Source: Astropecten irregularis
Taxonomy: Eukaryota > Echinodermata > Asteroidea > Paxillosida > Astropectinidae
Length of the DNA stretch: 64,000 nt
Assembly: GCA_963971285.1 (NCBI GenBank)
Contig: OZ020262.1
Span: 8,996,745 to 9,060,744, forward strand
Reading direction: 5' to 3'
Shown: piece by piece, positions 31,557 to 60,252 of the stretch
Position numbering within the stretch: position 1 is the first letter of the stretch
Layout of the letters: every line of letters starts with the position of its first letter
The notes under the pieces: generated by a model
Seen by the model: the letters and a program-made list of their open reading frames with translations, nothing else
Databases searched by the model: none
What the model was told of the DNA's origin: nothing
Made by a program: the position numbers and the translations under genes

Positions 31557-32980
31557 TTAAAGGGATGGTACAGAACTGGTTTTTGCGACAAAACCGTTGC
31601 TGACAGTGAAAGCACATTATGTAATCCATCATATACCTTAACTGACAAACCTGTAGAAGTTTGAGGTCAATCAGCCATCTGAGTCACGAGAAAATAGTGA
31701 AAACTATGGCGTGCAAAGTTAACATTTAATCGGGAATAGAGATATCTCTATTAACAATAGAGATATCTCTATTAACAATAGAGATATCTCTATTACAAGA
31801 CGTGCCAAGTTAACATTTAATCCCGAAATAGAGATATCTCTATTAATAATAGAGATATCTCTATTGTTAATAGAGATATCTCTATTTCTAATAGAGATAT
31901 CTCTATTAATAATAGAGATATCTCTATTGTTAATAGAGATATCTCTATTTCGCAATAGAGATATCTCTATTGCACAATAGAGATATCTCTATTTCGCAAT
32001 AGAGATATCTCTATTATAATCAGCTTTCGACGTCAGCAGGTCGCCCTCTACGTTTTGTTTTGTTTAAATTTCTATCATCTTGAGGGGTTTCAAGTCGCGT
32101 CTTAATACTGTACTCCCGCAGTTGTTTACGCTGGGAAGTTTGTGTATCTTTTTATGGTACCAGTCTGTCGAGATGTCGCCTAATCTGGCGAATTTTGCTA
32201 TGTATGCGACGTTCCAAAACGGTCCTTAATCCAGCCATTATAAATTAATTGAAAGTGCCTGGGCATAATACATGTAATAACGAACATAATAAAATGACTT
32301 GATGCATGATGGGATATGATGCGCGTGCCCCCTGGCTCACTGAAACTTTGTGCGTGACGTTACAACGACCACTCCGACCGGAAACATTAATAGAGATATC
32401 TCTATTAAAACCGGAAGTACACAATAGAGATATCTCTATTGTTAATAGAGATATCTCTATTGTTAATAGAGATATCTCTATTACTAATAGAGATATCTCT
32501 ATTGCTAATAGAGATATCTCTATTGCTAATAGAGATATCTCTATTGCTAATAGAGATATCTCTATTCTTAATAGAGATATCTCTATTCTTAATAGAGATA
32601 TCTCTATTTCTAATAGAGATATCTCTATTGTTAATAGAGATATCTCTATTGTTAATAGAGATATCTCTATTGCTAATAGAGATATCTCTATTGTTAATAG
32701 AGATATCTCTATTGTTAATAGAGATATCTCTATTCCCGATTAAATGTTAACTTTGCACGCCATAGAAAACCCGTGTACAGAGAACCGTATACATTTCAAT
32801 GAATGAATAAAACGCTTCGAAGCGATTTATTCCAATCGGAAAATAGTTTCATTTATTTCTCAACGAATATGGCATTTCAGACAAAAACATTTCATGGGAT
32901 GTTTTCTCCTATCATCACCATTATACTGTATACGTTTTATGTGAATCTGTGATCGTGAAGTGTATGTTTGTCTTACCAAT
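31557..32980. mobile_element. TTAA MITE (family 7) interrupted by a palindrome-rich transposon
   Basis: Left part 31,557-31,704 starts TTAAAGGGATGGTACAGAAC, right part 32,765-32,980 ends in TGTTTGTCTTACCAAT. The intact reverse copy at 63,436-63,810 reads straight through the junction (AGTGAAAACCCGTG) and thus serves as the empty site. Confidence 0.7.
31705..32764. mobile_element. Transposon carrying about 28 copies of an 18-bp perfect palindrome
   Basis: The ends TATGGCGTGCAAAGTTAACA and its reverse complement are exact inverted repeats, followed by ATTTAATCGGG on both sides. GAAAAC is duplicated at 31,699-31,704 and 32,765-32,770. Inside, the left arm has about 12 and the right arm about 16 units of AATAGAGATATCTCTATT, each a perfect palindrome, separated by 3-4 variable bases. 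The arms flank a unique core of about 380 bp (32,012-32,390). In the left arm the terminal sequence occurs a second time (about 31,798-31,824). No protein-coding gene is present; the long open frames are products of the 21-bp period. Confidence 0.75.
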
Positions 32981-33174
32981 TAATATGTACCAGTAAGCTA
33001 TGCATGACCATAAAAGTTCAATGCATTATCATTGTAGTTCTGTGTTGAAATACCATGTGGCATTTACAGTGCATTTTGTTATAGTTATACACGAATTATA
33101 ACCGAAATTTAGGTAAACTACAAGATTAGCTTTCACGGGACGTTAGTTTTTATCTTAACAGTGTCAAGTTCGAC

Positions 33175-34083
33175 TCAGTCCACGACTGTTTCCGCAACTG
33201 TTTCTTCGGGAACAGAGCACTCTCGTTTATCTGCTGTAGAATCCCCTCCCATCATGAAACAGCGGCAGACTAACACAGAATAAAAACCATTTCTGAAACC
33301 GTCTAACTTCCACCAATAAATCAGAGGATTGATCATTGCATTTGCTGTGTAGATTATAATTGATACGAAGAACAGGGTAAATAATTCAGGCTCGCCTTGA
33401 AAAACGGTGGGATTAAAATAACGGAGGATGTGGAAAGCGAAATATGGCATCCAACAAACAAATGATGTGACTAAAATGATGGAGAAGGCCACCAGTAAAT
33501 GCCGGGTCTGACGAATCCTATCTGTTGTGTGCTTGTCCGTGGGGTGAACCCCTGGACTTGTAGCAAGAGGTGGTGTGTAGGACCTAATCTTACGAAATGA
33601 CAGATAATACATTACGACGGTCATAACCCATATTACAATCACAACAATCGGTCTGATTAGTTCTTTAATTAAGAAGAAGGCATCGTAAGATGCGACTAAA
33701 ACAGGAATGATGTATGACACAAGGGCTACACACCACAGAGAGATGCACACTGCGACCAAACGACCACGGGTGACCAAAGCATTGTAACGGCACGGGACTA
33801 AGGTCAAAGCAAGGTATCTATTAACGGCTACTGCTAAAATGGTCAAGATTGAAACAAGGTAACATGATTGAGATAGAGCGATCAGTATGGGTAGTCTGGT
33901 GATGGGTGATGTTATCTGAAATATCGAGAACATCGTATCAGCTAACGCCAGGTTGAAGACGAATCCATAATACTTGATGCGAAGGGACGGGGTTGCAGCA
34001 AGTACCACCAGCACCAAGACGTTCTCAATTGTAGATACGGCTGCACATACAGCGATCGCCATTCGCCATGCATGTATATTCAT
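33175..34083 (-). CDS. Class A (rhodopsin-type) G-protein-coupled receptor, single exon
   Basis: The 302-aa frame has seven hydrophobic segments. Landmarks: TM1 Asn in TIENVLVL; TM2 LALAD; end of TM3 NRY in place of the usual DRY; TM4 Trp in SLWCV; TM6 CWMP; TM7 NPLIY followed by a short helix 8 and CRCF, a possible palmitoylation site. No Cys is found 25 residues before the NRY Arg, nor in the short second extracellular loop, so the usual TM3-ECL2 disulfide appears absent. Lack of that bridge is known in the melanocortin/cannabinoid/lysolipid group, but overall similarity does not settle a subfamily. The N-terminus is only about five residues before TM1. Ligand unknown. It sits alone between repeats; an intronless receptor is common in invertebrate deuterostomes. 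Confidence 0.85.
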   Translation of the reverse strand: MNIHAWRMAIAVCAAVSTIENVLVLVVLAATPSLRIKYYGFVFNLALADTMFSIFQITSPITRLPILIALSQSCYLVSILTILAVAVNRYLALTLVPCRYNALVTRGRLVAVCISLWCVALVSYIIPVLVASYDAFFLIKELIRPIVVIVIWVMTVVMYYLSFRKIRSYTPPLATSPGVHPTDKHTTDRIRQTRHLLVAFSIILVTSFVCWMPYFAFHILRYFNPTVFQGEPELFTLFFVSIIIYTANAMINPLIYWWKLDGFRNGFYSVLVCRCFMMGGDSTADKRECSVPEETVAETVVD

Positions 34084-34177
34084 GATGCCGCCGAGTTAGA
34101 GTTCCTATAATTGAGGAAATGGTAACATTAAGTTTCTTCAAAATCATCGCTGGTATAAATCATAGACTTAATTGTAA

Positions 34178-34262
34178 TAATAATAATAATAATACACTTG
34201 TATAGCGCCAAATCTATTTAAAAAAATGCTCTGAGGCGCTTTACAGAATACACATATCAACA
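34178..34262 (-). mobile_element. 3' end of a LINE or SINE with (AAT)n tail
   Basis: (AAT)n is followed by ACACTTGTATAGCGCCAAAT and GAGGCGCTTTACA. This matches the reverse 3' terminus seen next to the LINE at 42,117 (TAGTGTAGTCTTGTAAAGCGC). Confidence 0.5.
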
Positions 34263-34599
34263 ATTTATACACTTTAGAATACAACAATAATAAACACTGA
34301 CTACGAGATAAAAAGAAGAAAAAAAAGAGAAATATCTTTAAAAAGTAGGCACAATCAACTTAGAATGAATATCCAAGAGTAAAACTGTAAACAAAGTCAA
34401 TTAAAATAATGGATTAAAATTTTAAAAATTAGAAATTAATAATTATACAATGTACAATGAGACTATCAGTCATACAAGACACGATCTTGACTAATATAAT
34501 CAAAACCATGTCCTGCACAACCAAAAACAACGCTGCCCCGAGCAGCCCATCCCACAGTGTGCCGAGTAATACAGCAGGATAAATTGTAGAGGAATAGTT

Positions 34600-34925
34600 T
34601 GAAACTTTGTATGAAACACTATGAAAGGAAACGCAGATTTACCTATAACTTACAAGGTATGAAGATGGTGGTGATAGAAACATACCGTTAAAATATTTCC
34701 GCCTGAAATGCTGTATTTATCAAGAAATAAGTAAAACAACGACCGAAAATATGTTTGGTCTTTCAAAAATAACTGTGAAAAGATTAAAGAAATTCCGTTG
34801 GCGTTTTTCACCGTTTTCTCAAAAAGTGGGCACCGTATGGGACTGAAATTTCCACAGATGACTGTTACTGTATCTGTCTTGGTATTGTTGCCCGATGACA
34901 AAAATCAAAGTTATAATACATGATT
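34600..34925 (-). mobile_element. TTAA MITE family 1 copy, truncated
   Basis: The reverse-oriented copy contains AAAGTGGGCACCGTATGGGA and CCTGAAATGCTGTATTTATC. Both outermost ends are missing. Confidence 0.6.
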
Positions 34926-35039
34926 GGTAAAGGTCACAAAATAGCACTCACACTTACAGGAAAATTATAAACCTGTGAAAATTAGAGTCACATTCGCATG
35001 AGTCACTCGAGAAACTTATCGAAAATCCGACTCAAATTT

Positions 35040-35215
35040 TCTTATAAAACATAAAGAATGGTTTTCAGTCTTTGTTTGACTAAGTTCTGGATAAATACAC
35101 CATTTCAGGCGGAAAAGTTTTATACGGTATGTTTCTACCAGCACCATCTTTATACCCTGTAAGTTACAGGTAAATCTGTGAACATTTCTGTTTGGGTATG
35201 TTACCAATCCTGTAC
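35040..35215 (+). mobile_element. TTAA MITE family 1, 3' half
   Basis: AAATACACCATTTCAGGCGG through GTTTCTACCAGCACCATCTT to GTATGTTACCAATCCTGTAC is retained; the left half is lost. Confidence 0.5.
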
Positions 35216-35977
35216 TGTAATTTCAAAACATCGTACACGTAACAAAGAAATTAAATAAATTAACAACAAAACAACACAACTGAGAAATAGTCAACTTGAT
35301 TCAAATAGATCTAAAATCTACAATAAGATGCTCACCAATTCTTGTCGTTATAGCCTCGGTTTGTCTTCCGTAGCGCACAGTAGTTTGTAAGAATTCGGGT
35401 TTTCTGGTGTTTTTTTAAAGACAGTTTTAATCAGAACTTTGCAGATTTTGCAAAACAGAGATCTGCTTGTTTCCAATTCTCGGGAATTAGTGTTCAACAT
35501 CTGTTTGTGAAATTCATTAAAACCATAATTACAAGGATTTATTCATACAGAAAATTACAAAGGTAGGTTTGAGTTGCAGTAAAACAATAATTATTATCAT
35601 AATGCAAGTTTAGCCCTTACACACTGAATATTTTTAATTTCACACGGAATAATTATGTGTCTAATACTATTTTTACCGATTAATTCCACTTCCATTTAGT
35701 TTTTGACATGAAAATTTAAAATTTGTCATTTTCAAACACCCCTCTGGGAAAAACAGAAAATTCATGGTATTTGATTTATTATTCAGACTAAACTAGACTA
35801 ATAATCCCGTCTATAAGTCGTAAATGTCTGTAATATCGTAATTCTTAATTCTTTATTACGATTTTTCCGTGCGGTTTATTGTTTTATACTAAAACTAATT
35901 AAAATGGGTCGTCAAGTAGACGGAAATATGGTTCTTTACTAAGCCCCGCCCCTAAATTGTTTTGACCAATCAAAATC

Positions 35978-36363
35978 TAGGTACTATCATACTTTGGTAG
36001 GAAACCAAAACAGATATAGTCACCGATTTACGTATAACTTACAGGGTATAGAGATAGACCTGGTACAAACATACCGTTAAACTGTTTCTGCCTGAAATGC
36101 TATATTTATCCAGAAATGAGTAAAACAAAAGAAGACCGAAAACAGTTTTGATCTCCGAGATCAAAACCTCACAATTTATTACATGTACAATTATCTCACC
36201 GTGATTTGGCTTATTATTGCAACGTGTTTTCGCTGTTTTCTACCGTTTCCAAAGATGAATTGAACTGAACATTTCACAGGTTTGTTTTTATTCCATGACA
36301 AATCAAATTATGAACAGACCAGAGCTGTTCTATCAACTTCACCAAAAATGATAGTACCTTTAA
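35978..36363 (-). mobile_element. TTAA MITE family 1, variant subfamily
   Basis: The termini agree with family 1 (TACTATCATACTTTGG and ATGATAGTACCTTTAA), but the interior differs from the main type (TTTTGATCTCCGAGATCAAA, CATTTCACAGGTTTGTTTTT). The same variant is seen at 39,410-39,732. Its right TTAA end overlaps the start of the next copy. Confidence 0.6.
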
Positions 36364-36720
36364 AGGTAGTATCTAGTTTGCTAAGACACCAAAACAGAAA
36401 TGTTCACAGATTTACATAGGCTTTCAGGGTATGAAGATGGTGGTGGTAGAAACTTACCGTTAACATTGTTCCGCCTGAAATGGTGTATTTATCCAGAAAT
36501 TAGGAAAACAACGACCGAAAATCTTTTTAATCTTTTAAAAGATTAAAAATAAAAGAGAAAAGACTTAAGAAATACTGTGGCCGTTTCTCACGATTTTCTC
36601 AAAAAGTTGGCACCGTATGGGACTGAAATTTTCACAGATTACTTTTACTGTATCCTCCTTGATATTTTTGCCCATGAATCTGTATTTCTTTGACAAAAAC
36701 CAAAGTATGATATTACCCGA
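36358..36720 (-). mobile_element. TTAA MITE family 1, main type
   Basis: The copy adjoins the preceding one, sharing its TTTAAAGG edge, and ends CAAAGTATGATATTACCC. Two MITEs thus sit head to tail at one TTAA. Confidence 0.6.
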
Positions 36721-37146
36721 CATGCATTGACTACATCCGACGTGTACCCCATCGATATAGCATTGTGGACACGCCCACAAAGCACAATAATTATTGTGTG
36801 CCACCGAATGGGCGGGGCTTACTGGATCTGAACCGCGCGCAATTATTCCTCCGCATATATCCAATAATTTTTAACATACAAATTAATCGAATTATTCATA
36901 GAAATATTGCATAGAAATATTATAGTAAAAACAAATGTAATTTTTATGACAGTCAAAATGGCCAAAGGGCATATAATGATCAAAAACAAAATTAAATTAA
37001 GGAATAAACTGAAAATTGCATGCATAATGTAAATGCAGACCTATGTGCATACCATCTGGGTTTACCAACAACAAAAAGGTATAAGGAATTTTTTCAGGCT
37101 GATTTTTGTCAACAAAGAAAAAAATACAAGCCAATGGTAGCTGTAA

Positions 37147-37500
37147 ATACTTTGTTTTTTTTCACAGAAATGCAGATTCATGGGCAAAAATATCAAGAAA
37201 GATACAGTAACAGTCATCTGTGAAATTTCAGCCCCATACGCTGCCCACTATTTGAAGAAAAAAACACAGTGAAAAACAGCCACAGTATTTCTTTAGTCTT
37301 CTCTTTTATTTTTGTCTTTCAAAAGATTAAAAATATTTTCGGTCGTTGTTTTACTAATTTCTAGATAAATACACCATTTCAGGCGGAAAGATTTTAACGG
37401 CATGTTTCTACCACCACCACCTTCATACCCTGTAAGTTATACGTAAATCTGTGAACATTTCTGTTTTGGTCTCTTACAAAGTATGATACAACCTTTAAAG
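37147..37500 (+). mobile_element. TTAA MITE family 1 copy
   Basis: The left end is diverged (TACTTTGTTTTTTTTCACAG); the right end TACAAAGTATGATACAACCTTTAA is well kept. Confidence 0.6.
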
Positions 37501-37742
37501 GAAATTAGGAATACGTCTGCTAAAAAAAAAAATCACAGAGCAAACTACATAGGAATATATGTGTACATTGTATTTCCCAGCCAAAAATCTGTTGTCAAGA
37601 GCTTGTAAAAAGTGATAATTTTTACCCCCAAAAGAGGAATGGATCCTCCAAAATTGGAATAATTGGCAGCTATGCAAAACAAGGTGCATGAGATTATTAA
37701 ATAAAAAACACAAATCATCAAATAACCACAAGGGATTAAAGT

Positions 37743-37876
37743 CATTGAAAAGTGAACCAAGACAAATTTACCGGAGCGGGATTTTAACCGAACTGAACTT
37801 TTAACTGAACGGCATTCAGGAGGTCACCGGTTCGAATCCCGCTCCAGTCAATTTTTCTTTGTTCTCTTTTCAATAA
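37743..37876. mobile_element. Foldback SINE, damaged
   Basis: A reverse SINE 3' piece (GAAAAGTGAACCAAGACAAA) is joined to a forward 3' piece with GGTTCGAATCCCGCTCCAGT. The layout is the same as at 30,341-30,470 with a decayed junction. Confidence 0.5.
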
Positions 37877-38436
37877 ATAAAACACAAGCAGGATACCTAA
37901 ATGAAGCTGGAGCCTTATGTTGCGCTTTTGCATTTTCCAAGAACAAACGAATATCAAACATTTATATCCTTTAGTGGCCCATTATTCCAAACTAAAATGA
38001 AATGGTCACATTCAACAATCCAAAAAATGACAAATATTAAAACCATTCCATTCAATTCGTCTTGATGCATCAATTTATTTCCATAATTCAACTCAAATAT
38101 TAAGTTTCAATTACAGACGGTATAGCACAGATTGTGGTCTGTGGCAGCCTACTTACTAAAAGAAGATCTTTGCCAGAGCATGATGTCATGCAGACAATAA
38201 AATCTTAATATCAATCTCAAAGTTGATATTTTGGTTCTAAAATTCAGCATTTTTAAATTAGGGCATGGAAAAATCACTTAATAATCCAAATAATGTTCAT
38301 TCCGCAAAAATAAGAGTGTTCATAATTAAAATAAAGAGTTTCCTCGGGTTAATGCTGCACGTATCTTAATTGATCCTTGGGATATGGCAGTGTGTGAGTA
38401 GTTTCATGACTTCTGACTGCCAAACAAACAAAGATG

Positions 38437-38542
38437 ATTGACTATTAGGGACACCACCAACGTAGGGCTGGATAGCTCAATTGGTAAGAACGCCGGTACA
38501 GAATTCCGGAGGTCGCTGGTTCGAATCCCGCTTATGCACTTG
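38437..38542 (+). mobile_element. tRNA-derived SINE with intact A and B boxes
   Basis: The A-box region TGGATAGCTCAATTGGTAAG and B box GGTTCGAATCCCGC are both present, preceded by GATTGACTATTAGGGACACC, which also precedes the copy at 9,705. The 3' tail is truncated. There is no acceptor-stem pairing, so it is not a tRNA gene. Confidence 0.55.
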
Positions 38543-38770
38543 TCATTGACTTAAACAAGAAAGTGTAGCAGATTTTGATGAACTGCAGACGGCAGTTTGT
38601 ATGTTTGTAGGAAACTTCCAAAATGATAAAATGACACAATTACTGTCTCGATATAAACCCAATTTCTATCATCTTGAAAACTTTGTCATTTTCCCCTGAC
38701 GACGCATCACAATTTCGAAATTCAGAATAAAAATTGGATAAGCAACAGATCGAGATGCTGATGCTGGCAA

Positions 38771-56188
<17,418 letters not shown>

Positions 56189-56199
56189 CTATAAATAGA

Positions 56200-57680
56200 A
56201 TGTTGTTATAGTAAGTCTTACAAAAAAATGAATAATGTTCTCAATCAACTATCTGAAGTGACAGCATTATTATAATGTAGCATCGAATTACAATATTGTC
56301 ACGCAATGTTGACAGTTGGCACAATGTTCATTTCCATTATTTTGACCCAAAAATGCAAATATGTAAAGAATTTCTCTGTCCCGAAAATCATGTTTTCTTT
56401 TCCATTGACATTCTCTCTGTCATTTCTGTCACAAGTTAGGCCTATTGGTCAAAAAGTGGGGATTGTGATAAGACGGGTCCCAAAACTATAAAGGAAAGGA
56501 AAACTACTTTTTGGAAAGTTACTTACCTAAATATATGTTCCTTGTGTCCTCTTCTAACAGTTACATTTTATTAGCAAGGTTAATTTTGTGGAAAGAGGGC
56601 AGGGCTTTGATTTTGGAGGGAAATTGTGGGGTAGGCCTAAAAACGGTAACAAAGATGTAACATTTCACGGACAGCCACGGACAAAAATAGTCTGGTTTCT
56701 ACTCTAACATTTTGAACACTCTTGATCTGTTGCAGAGCTACCAAGTCTCACACATTGTGCGTGAGACTCACGCATTTCGGTCTCACGCATGACACCCATA
56801 TTTCTCACGCATCGGGACCGGACAAGGAAAATAAAATAAAAAGTAGCATTATTGCATTGTTTCCCTTTTGTTTTTCAAAATAAATTTAAAAAAGAGAGAA
56901 AAAGGTCACTTAAGTATGCACCAGATCGCACCATTAAGAGCTAAAAATTGAAAAAGCTCCCTACCATGGGAGGGGGGACACCCCCTCCCCCTACTTGGTT
57001 GCTCTGCTCCCTCACTTTCGCGCATGTGCGCGCGCTGAGACGCCGCGTCATGAAAATCTCACTCATGAAAAAAATTTGAACTTGGCATCTCTGCTGTTGG
57101 GTCTAGGCACTAGACTAAGCGGACCAGACAAAATGGCCTCCATCACACGATCAGACGGGCTGTTCTTTAGTCTGCAAGAAGCGCGTAAAAAACTTGCATT
57201 TTAAGTTAACACTGAAATGTTGCACAAATTTCTTCAATCTAGGCTTTTAAGGACCCAGGAACATTTGCTGAAACTCAAAAGTATCATTTTTGAGGAGTAG
57301 AAGCTATTTAAGGGCTAAAATAATCAATGTGTTTTGGGAATCCCTTCTTATCACAATCCCCCATGAAATGATGTCTGGTCATCATGTCAGCCGTGCCTTA
57401 GTCCACAAAATTGCAAAACTAATACAAGTTATTACCGCTCTCACCGTTAACTCAAATTCATACTCTACCTTGTTTACAAAACCAAGACGTCACAGACCTC
57501 CTCTAATCCAAGACTGAAACTGTCAAATTGGATTTCACATCTCCAAATGTCAGCAAAATAAGGGAGAAATCGACATTATGCGTGAGAAAGTTATTCAGTG
57601 TTGTATTGCATGCAAAGCATGCAAAGCGCGCACAATAATTAACGAAGCTGAAAGGGCGCCACCATCAGTCCATGTTACGC
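56200..57680. other. Region 5' of the EMSY ENT exon, nothing assigned
   Basis: No coding exon is recognised. A local inverted pair, CTCACGCA/TGCGTGAGA (about 56,750-56,815), is present. Any 5' UTR exon of the EMSY homologue should lie here or in the inverted repeat beyond. Confidence 0.35.
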
Positions 57681-57904
57681 CAGGAGCCAATTTCATAGAG
57701 CTGCTAAGCACAAAAAATTGCTTAGCACAAAAATATCTTGCCCATTAAAAAATTCCATTTGATATTCATAGTCAGCAAACAACAGCCAAAGAACAATCAC
57801 ATGTGAATTACAACACATTGAAATTTGCTTGTTAATCCTGCTTTTTATTAAGACAGAAATGTCATGCTTAGCAAATCTGTGTGCTAAGCACAGGTGATAC
57901 TGAA
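57681..57904. mobile_element. MITE family 2 copy
   Basis: GGAGCCAATTTCATAGAGCT opens it; the right end is cut at GTGCTAAGCA. The adjoining minus-strand frame starting ATG at 58,019 (MAVLVSFSLLANTLLSSVGQ...) runs into it. That frame is not recognised. Confidence 0.55.
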
Positions 57905-58153
57905 TGTAGCGATATTCGATCTTTTCAGGTGGACCAGTAAGGAAGCGACGTAACCTGCCTTGACCTACGCTGGAAAGAAGAGTATTTGCAAGCAAACTAA
58001 AGCTGACCAAAACAGCCATGGCGACTGTAGCTCGACGAATAATTCCCTCAGCTTATATGCAAGTGCGATTTCAAGTGATCAGCGGTTCTACAAGTAGGCG
58101 GATCAGCAGTCTTCACAATCCGTATCATGCGTACGTACATCACCATCATCATC

Positions 58154-58610
58154 TAGTTGCGATGATCGTAACCCTAGGTCTGACATGGGGACAGGGACCT
58201 TAGGGTTACGAGAAAACGTGTTCAAAATGTTTGGGAATGACATTTTGGCCAGCTCCTGAAGTACGTCTCCACTTAGTTTTCCACTTTCCAAAATCCAAAC
58301 ACAAAATCTGACTACATGGATCTGATCGGTACTAATCAATGAGTCATATAAAACCACTTTGAATATCGAAAGATCATTTAGTTTAGAAAAATGACCAAAA
58401 ACTTACCGAAGGTGTCGAGATTCCCTCCGTTTACCGTCAGTCGGCCATTTTGAATAGTGCGCAGTGTACCATCTCGACCAAATCACGTCATGCGCAATGC
58501 CGTTTGGCTGTTCCACCTTTCAAACTCAAACTCGCAGCCCTATGGAGGGCTCGTATCACGTGCGTTGTACAGTGCTATACACGGCATATCGCATACAGTG
58601 TGTGAGCGTG
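58154..58610 (-). repeat. Arm 1 of a ~460-bp inverted duplication upstream of EMSY
   Basis: Read on the minus strand, this arm carries CAAAATGGCCGACTGACGG (a YY1-like site), a donor-like CACCTTCG|GTAAGTTTTT and an acceptor-like ATATTCAAAG. These are followed by an open frame containing FCVWILESGKLSGDVLQELA and MSFPNILNTF. Arm 2 (59,795-60,252) has the same order on the plus strand with few changes. The frame is not recognised. The arm could be a promoter plus 5' UTR exons of the EMSY homologue. Confidence 0.6.
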
Positions 58611-59794
58611 TCCGTTACATAAAGCACAGGTTATTTAATTGACCAGACCCGTGTGCCGAAACTGCCGAATTAAGTTTATTTTCCGCCGCTCTTCTGATAT
58701 GACAGGTGAAGAAAAACGTATACGGCGTGATTTTTTCCCGACATCCAACACAGGCCGACATCGAACACATGCGAAAATACGATTCATGGAGAAAGAAATT
58801 TGGAGTGTATTATACACGATATGTATGCGTTTTATACCTCCATGGTTATATCGTTGCGAGATCTAAATAAAAATATTCTGATCGACCGTCCTTCCAAAAT
58901 ACCGTAAATCGTAGGCTGATCAGCTTATAAATCTTACTTGAATTTCACTCAGATATTTTGTTCAATTGGCGAAGTAGAAACACTCTTTTCATAATTATAC
59001 TTAATCTAAAAAAAAATATCGTGAAATCCTTCCGAAACCGACCGCCGATCGCATTAAAAAATTAAGACGTAAAAACATTGCCCACACCGCAGAGAAAGAC
59101 AGCCTGGTATCCGCGTGCGTATAGCCACAGTTTCAAAGCAAACGTAGTTAACGTACATTGTGTACGTGCACCAGCGAAAGTCTCAATCAGTACATTACAC
59201 GTGCCGTGGGCTTGCGCGCGGTCGGAAGGCCTACTTTTTTGGATAGCGGCTGGGTTCGTTCCACCGTTACGGACGGTGGCTCACGGCCGGCCGGCTCGGT
59301 ACAGATTTCGCCGTGGGCTTGAAATGGAAGTGTAAGTTACGCTCGGTCGGTACCTTTTTGGATCGCGGCCGGGTTTGTTACCGTATACGGACGGTGGCTC
59401 ACGTCACACAGCCGCGGCCGGCTCGGTATACAGAACTAGAACTACAGATTTGCAGTAAGAAATTGTGGTTTTTCCGATGGAATATTCCTGTGATATTTTT
59501 TTGGAATATGTCCTCACTGTCTTACCGGGTATGATCATTTTTGGTGTAATTGATGACCGGATATATTTTTCAGTCCATCGTTAATTACGATGAGGTGGAT
59601 GACCTTTTTATTTCTGTTTGATCATGGATTGGGTCGGCACCGAGTTTGTGACTTGCTAACATTTGTCTGTTTGTGGGACCATTCATAAAGGAAATCATTT
59701 GAAAATCTTAGCAATTTCCTTCAGTTCATATTCATGATGAAAGATTTGAATTATCAGCGGCAGCTTGACATATGGGCAAACAACCTCCTCCATA

Positions 59795-60252
59795 CTGTAT
59801 ACGATATGCGTGTACACGGTATATATTACAGCGCACGTGTTATTCGGGGAACACCCCCTCCATAGGGCTGCGAGTTGGAGTTTGAAAGGTGGAACAGCCA
59901 AAACGGCATTTCGCATGACGTGATTTGGTCGAGATGGCACACTGCGCGCTATTCAAAATGGCCGATTGACGGCGAACGGAGGGAATCTCGACACCTTCGG
60001 TAAGTTTTTGGTCATTTTTCTGAACTAAATGATCTTTCGATATTCAAAGTGGTTTTATATGACTCATTGATTAGTACCGATCAGATCCATGTAGTCAGAT
60101 TTTGTGTTTGGATTTTGGAAAGTGGAAAACTAAGTGGAGACGTACTTCAGGAGCTGGCCAAAATGTCATTCCCAAACATTTTGAACACGTTTTCTCGTAA
60201 CCCTAAGGTCCCTGTCCCCATGTCAGACCTAGGGTTACGATCATCGCAACTA
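59795..60252 (+). repeat. Arm 2 of the inverted duplication, facing the rhodanese gene
   Basis: The arm begins near CACCCCCTCCATAGGGCTGC and ends at ATCGCAACTA. It shares the YY1-like CAAAATGGCCG, the GTAAGTTTTTGGTCATTTTTCT donor region and the frame of arm 1. Coding-frame bases (60,050-60,240) appear unchanged between arms, while the non-coding outer part has several differences. It points towards the rhodanese exons and may supply that gene's 5' end. Confidence 0.6.

Noticed and set aside
32306-32750. Open frames of NRDISIV or LLIEISL repeats
   Set aside because: They come from the 21-bp period of the palindromic units. Two frames on one strand are open at once, and no start context or non-repeat domain is present.
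31705-32764. CRISPR-like look of regularly spaced palindromic repeats
   Set aside because: Spacers are only 3-4 bases, the genome is eukaryotic, no cas genes exist, and the array lies inside transposon ends.
38462-38530. tRNA gene (A and B boxes present)
   Set aside because: No acceptor-stem or anticodon-stem pairing; same sequence recurs with a SINE tail elsewhere in the window.
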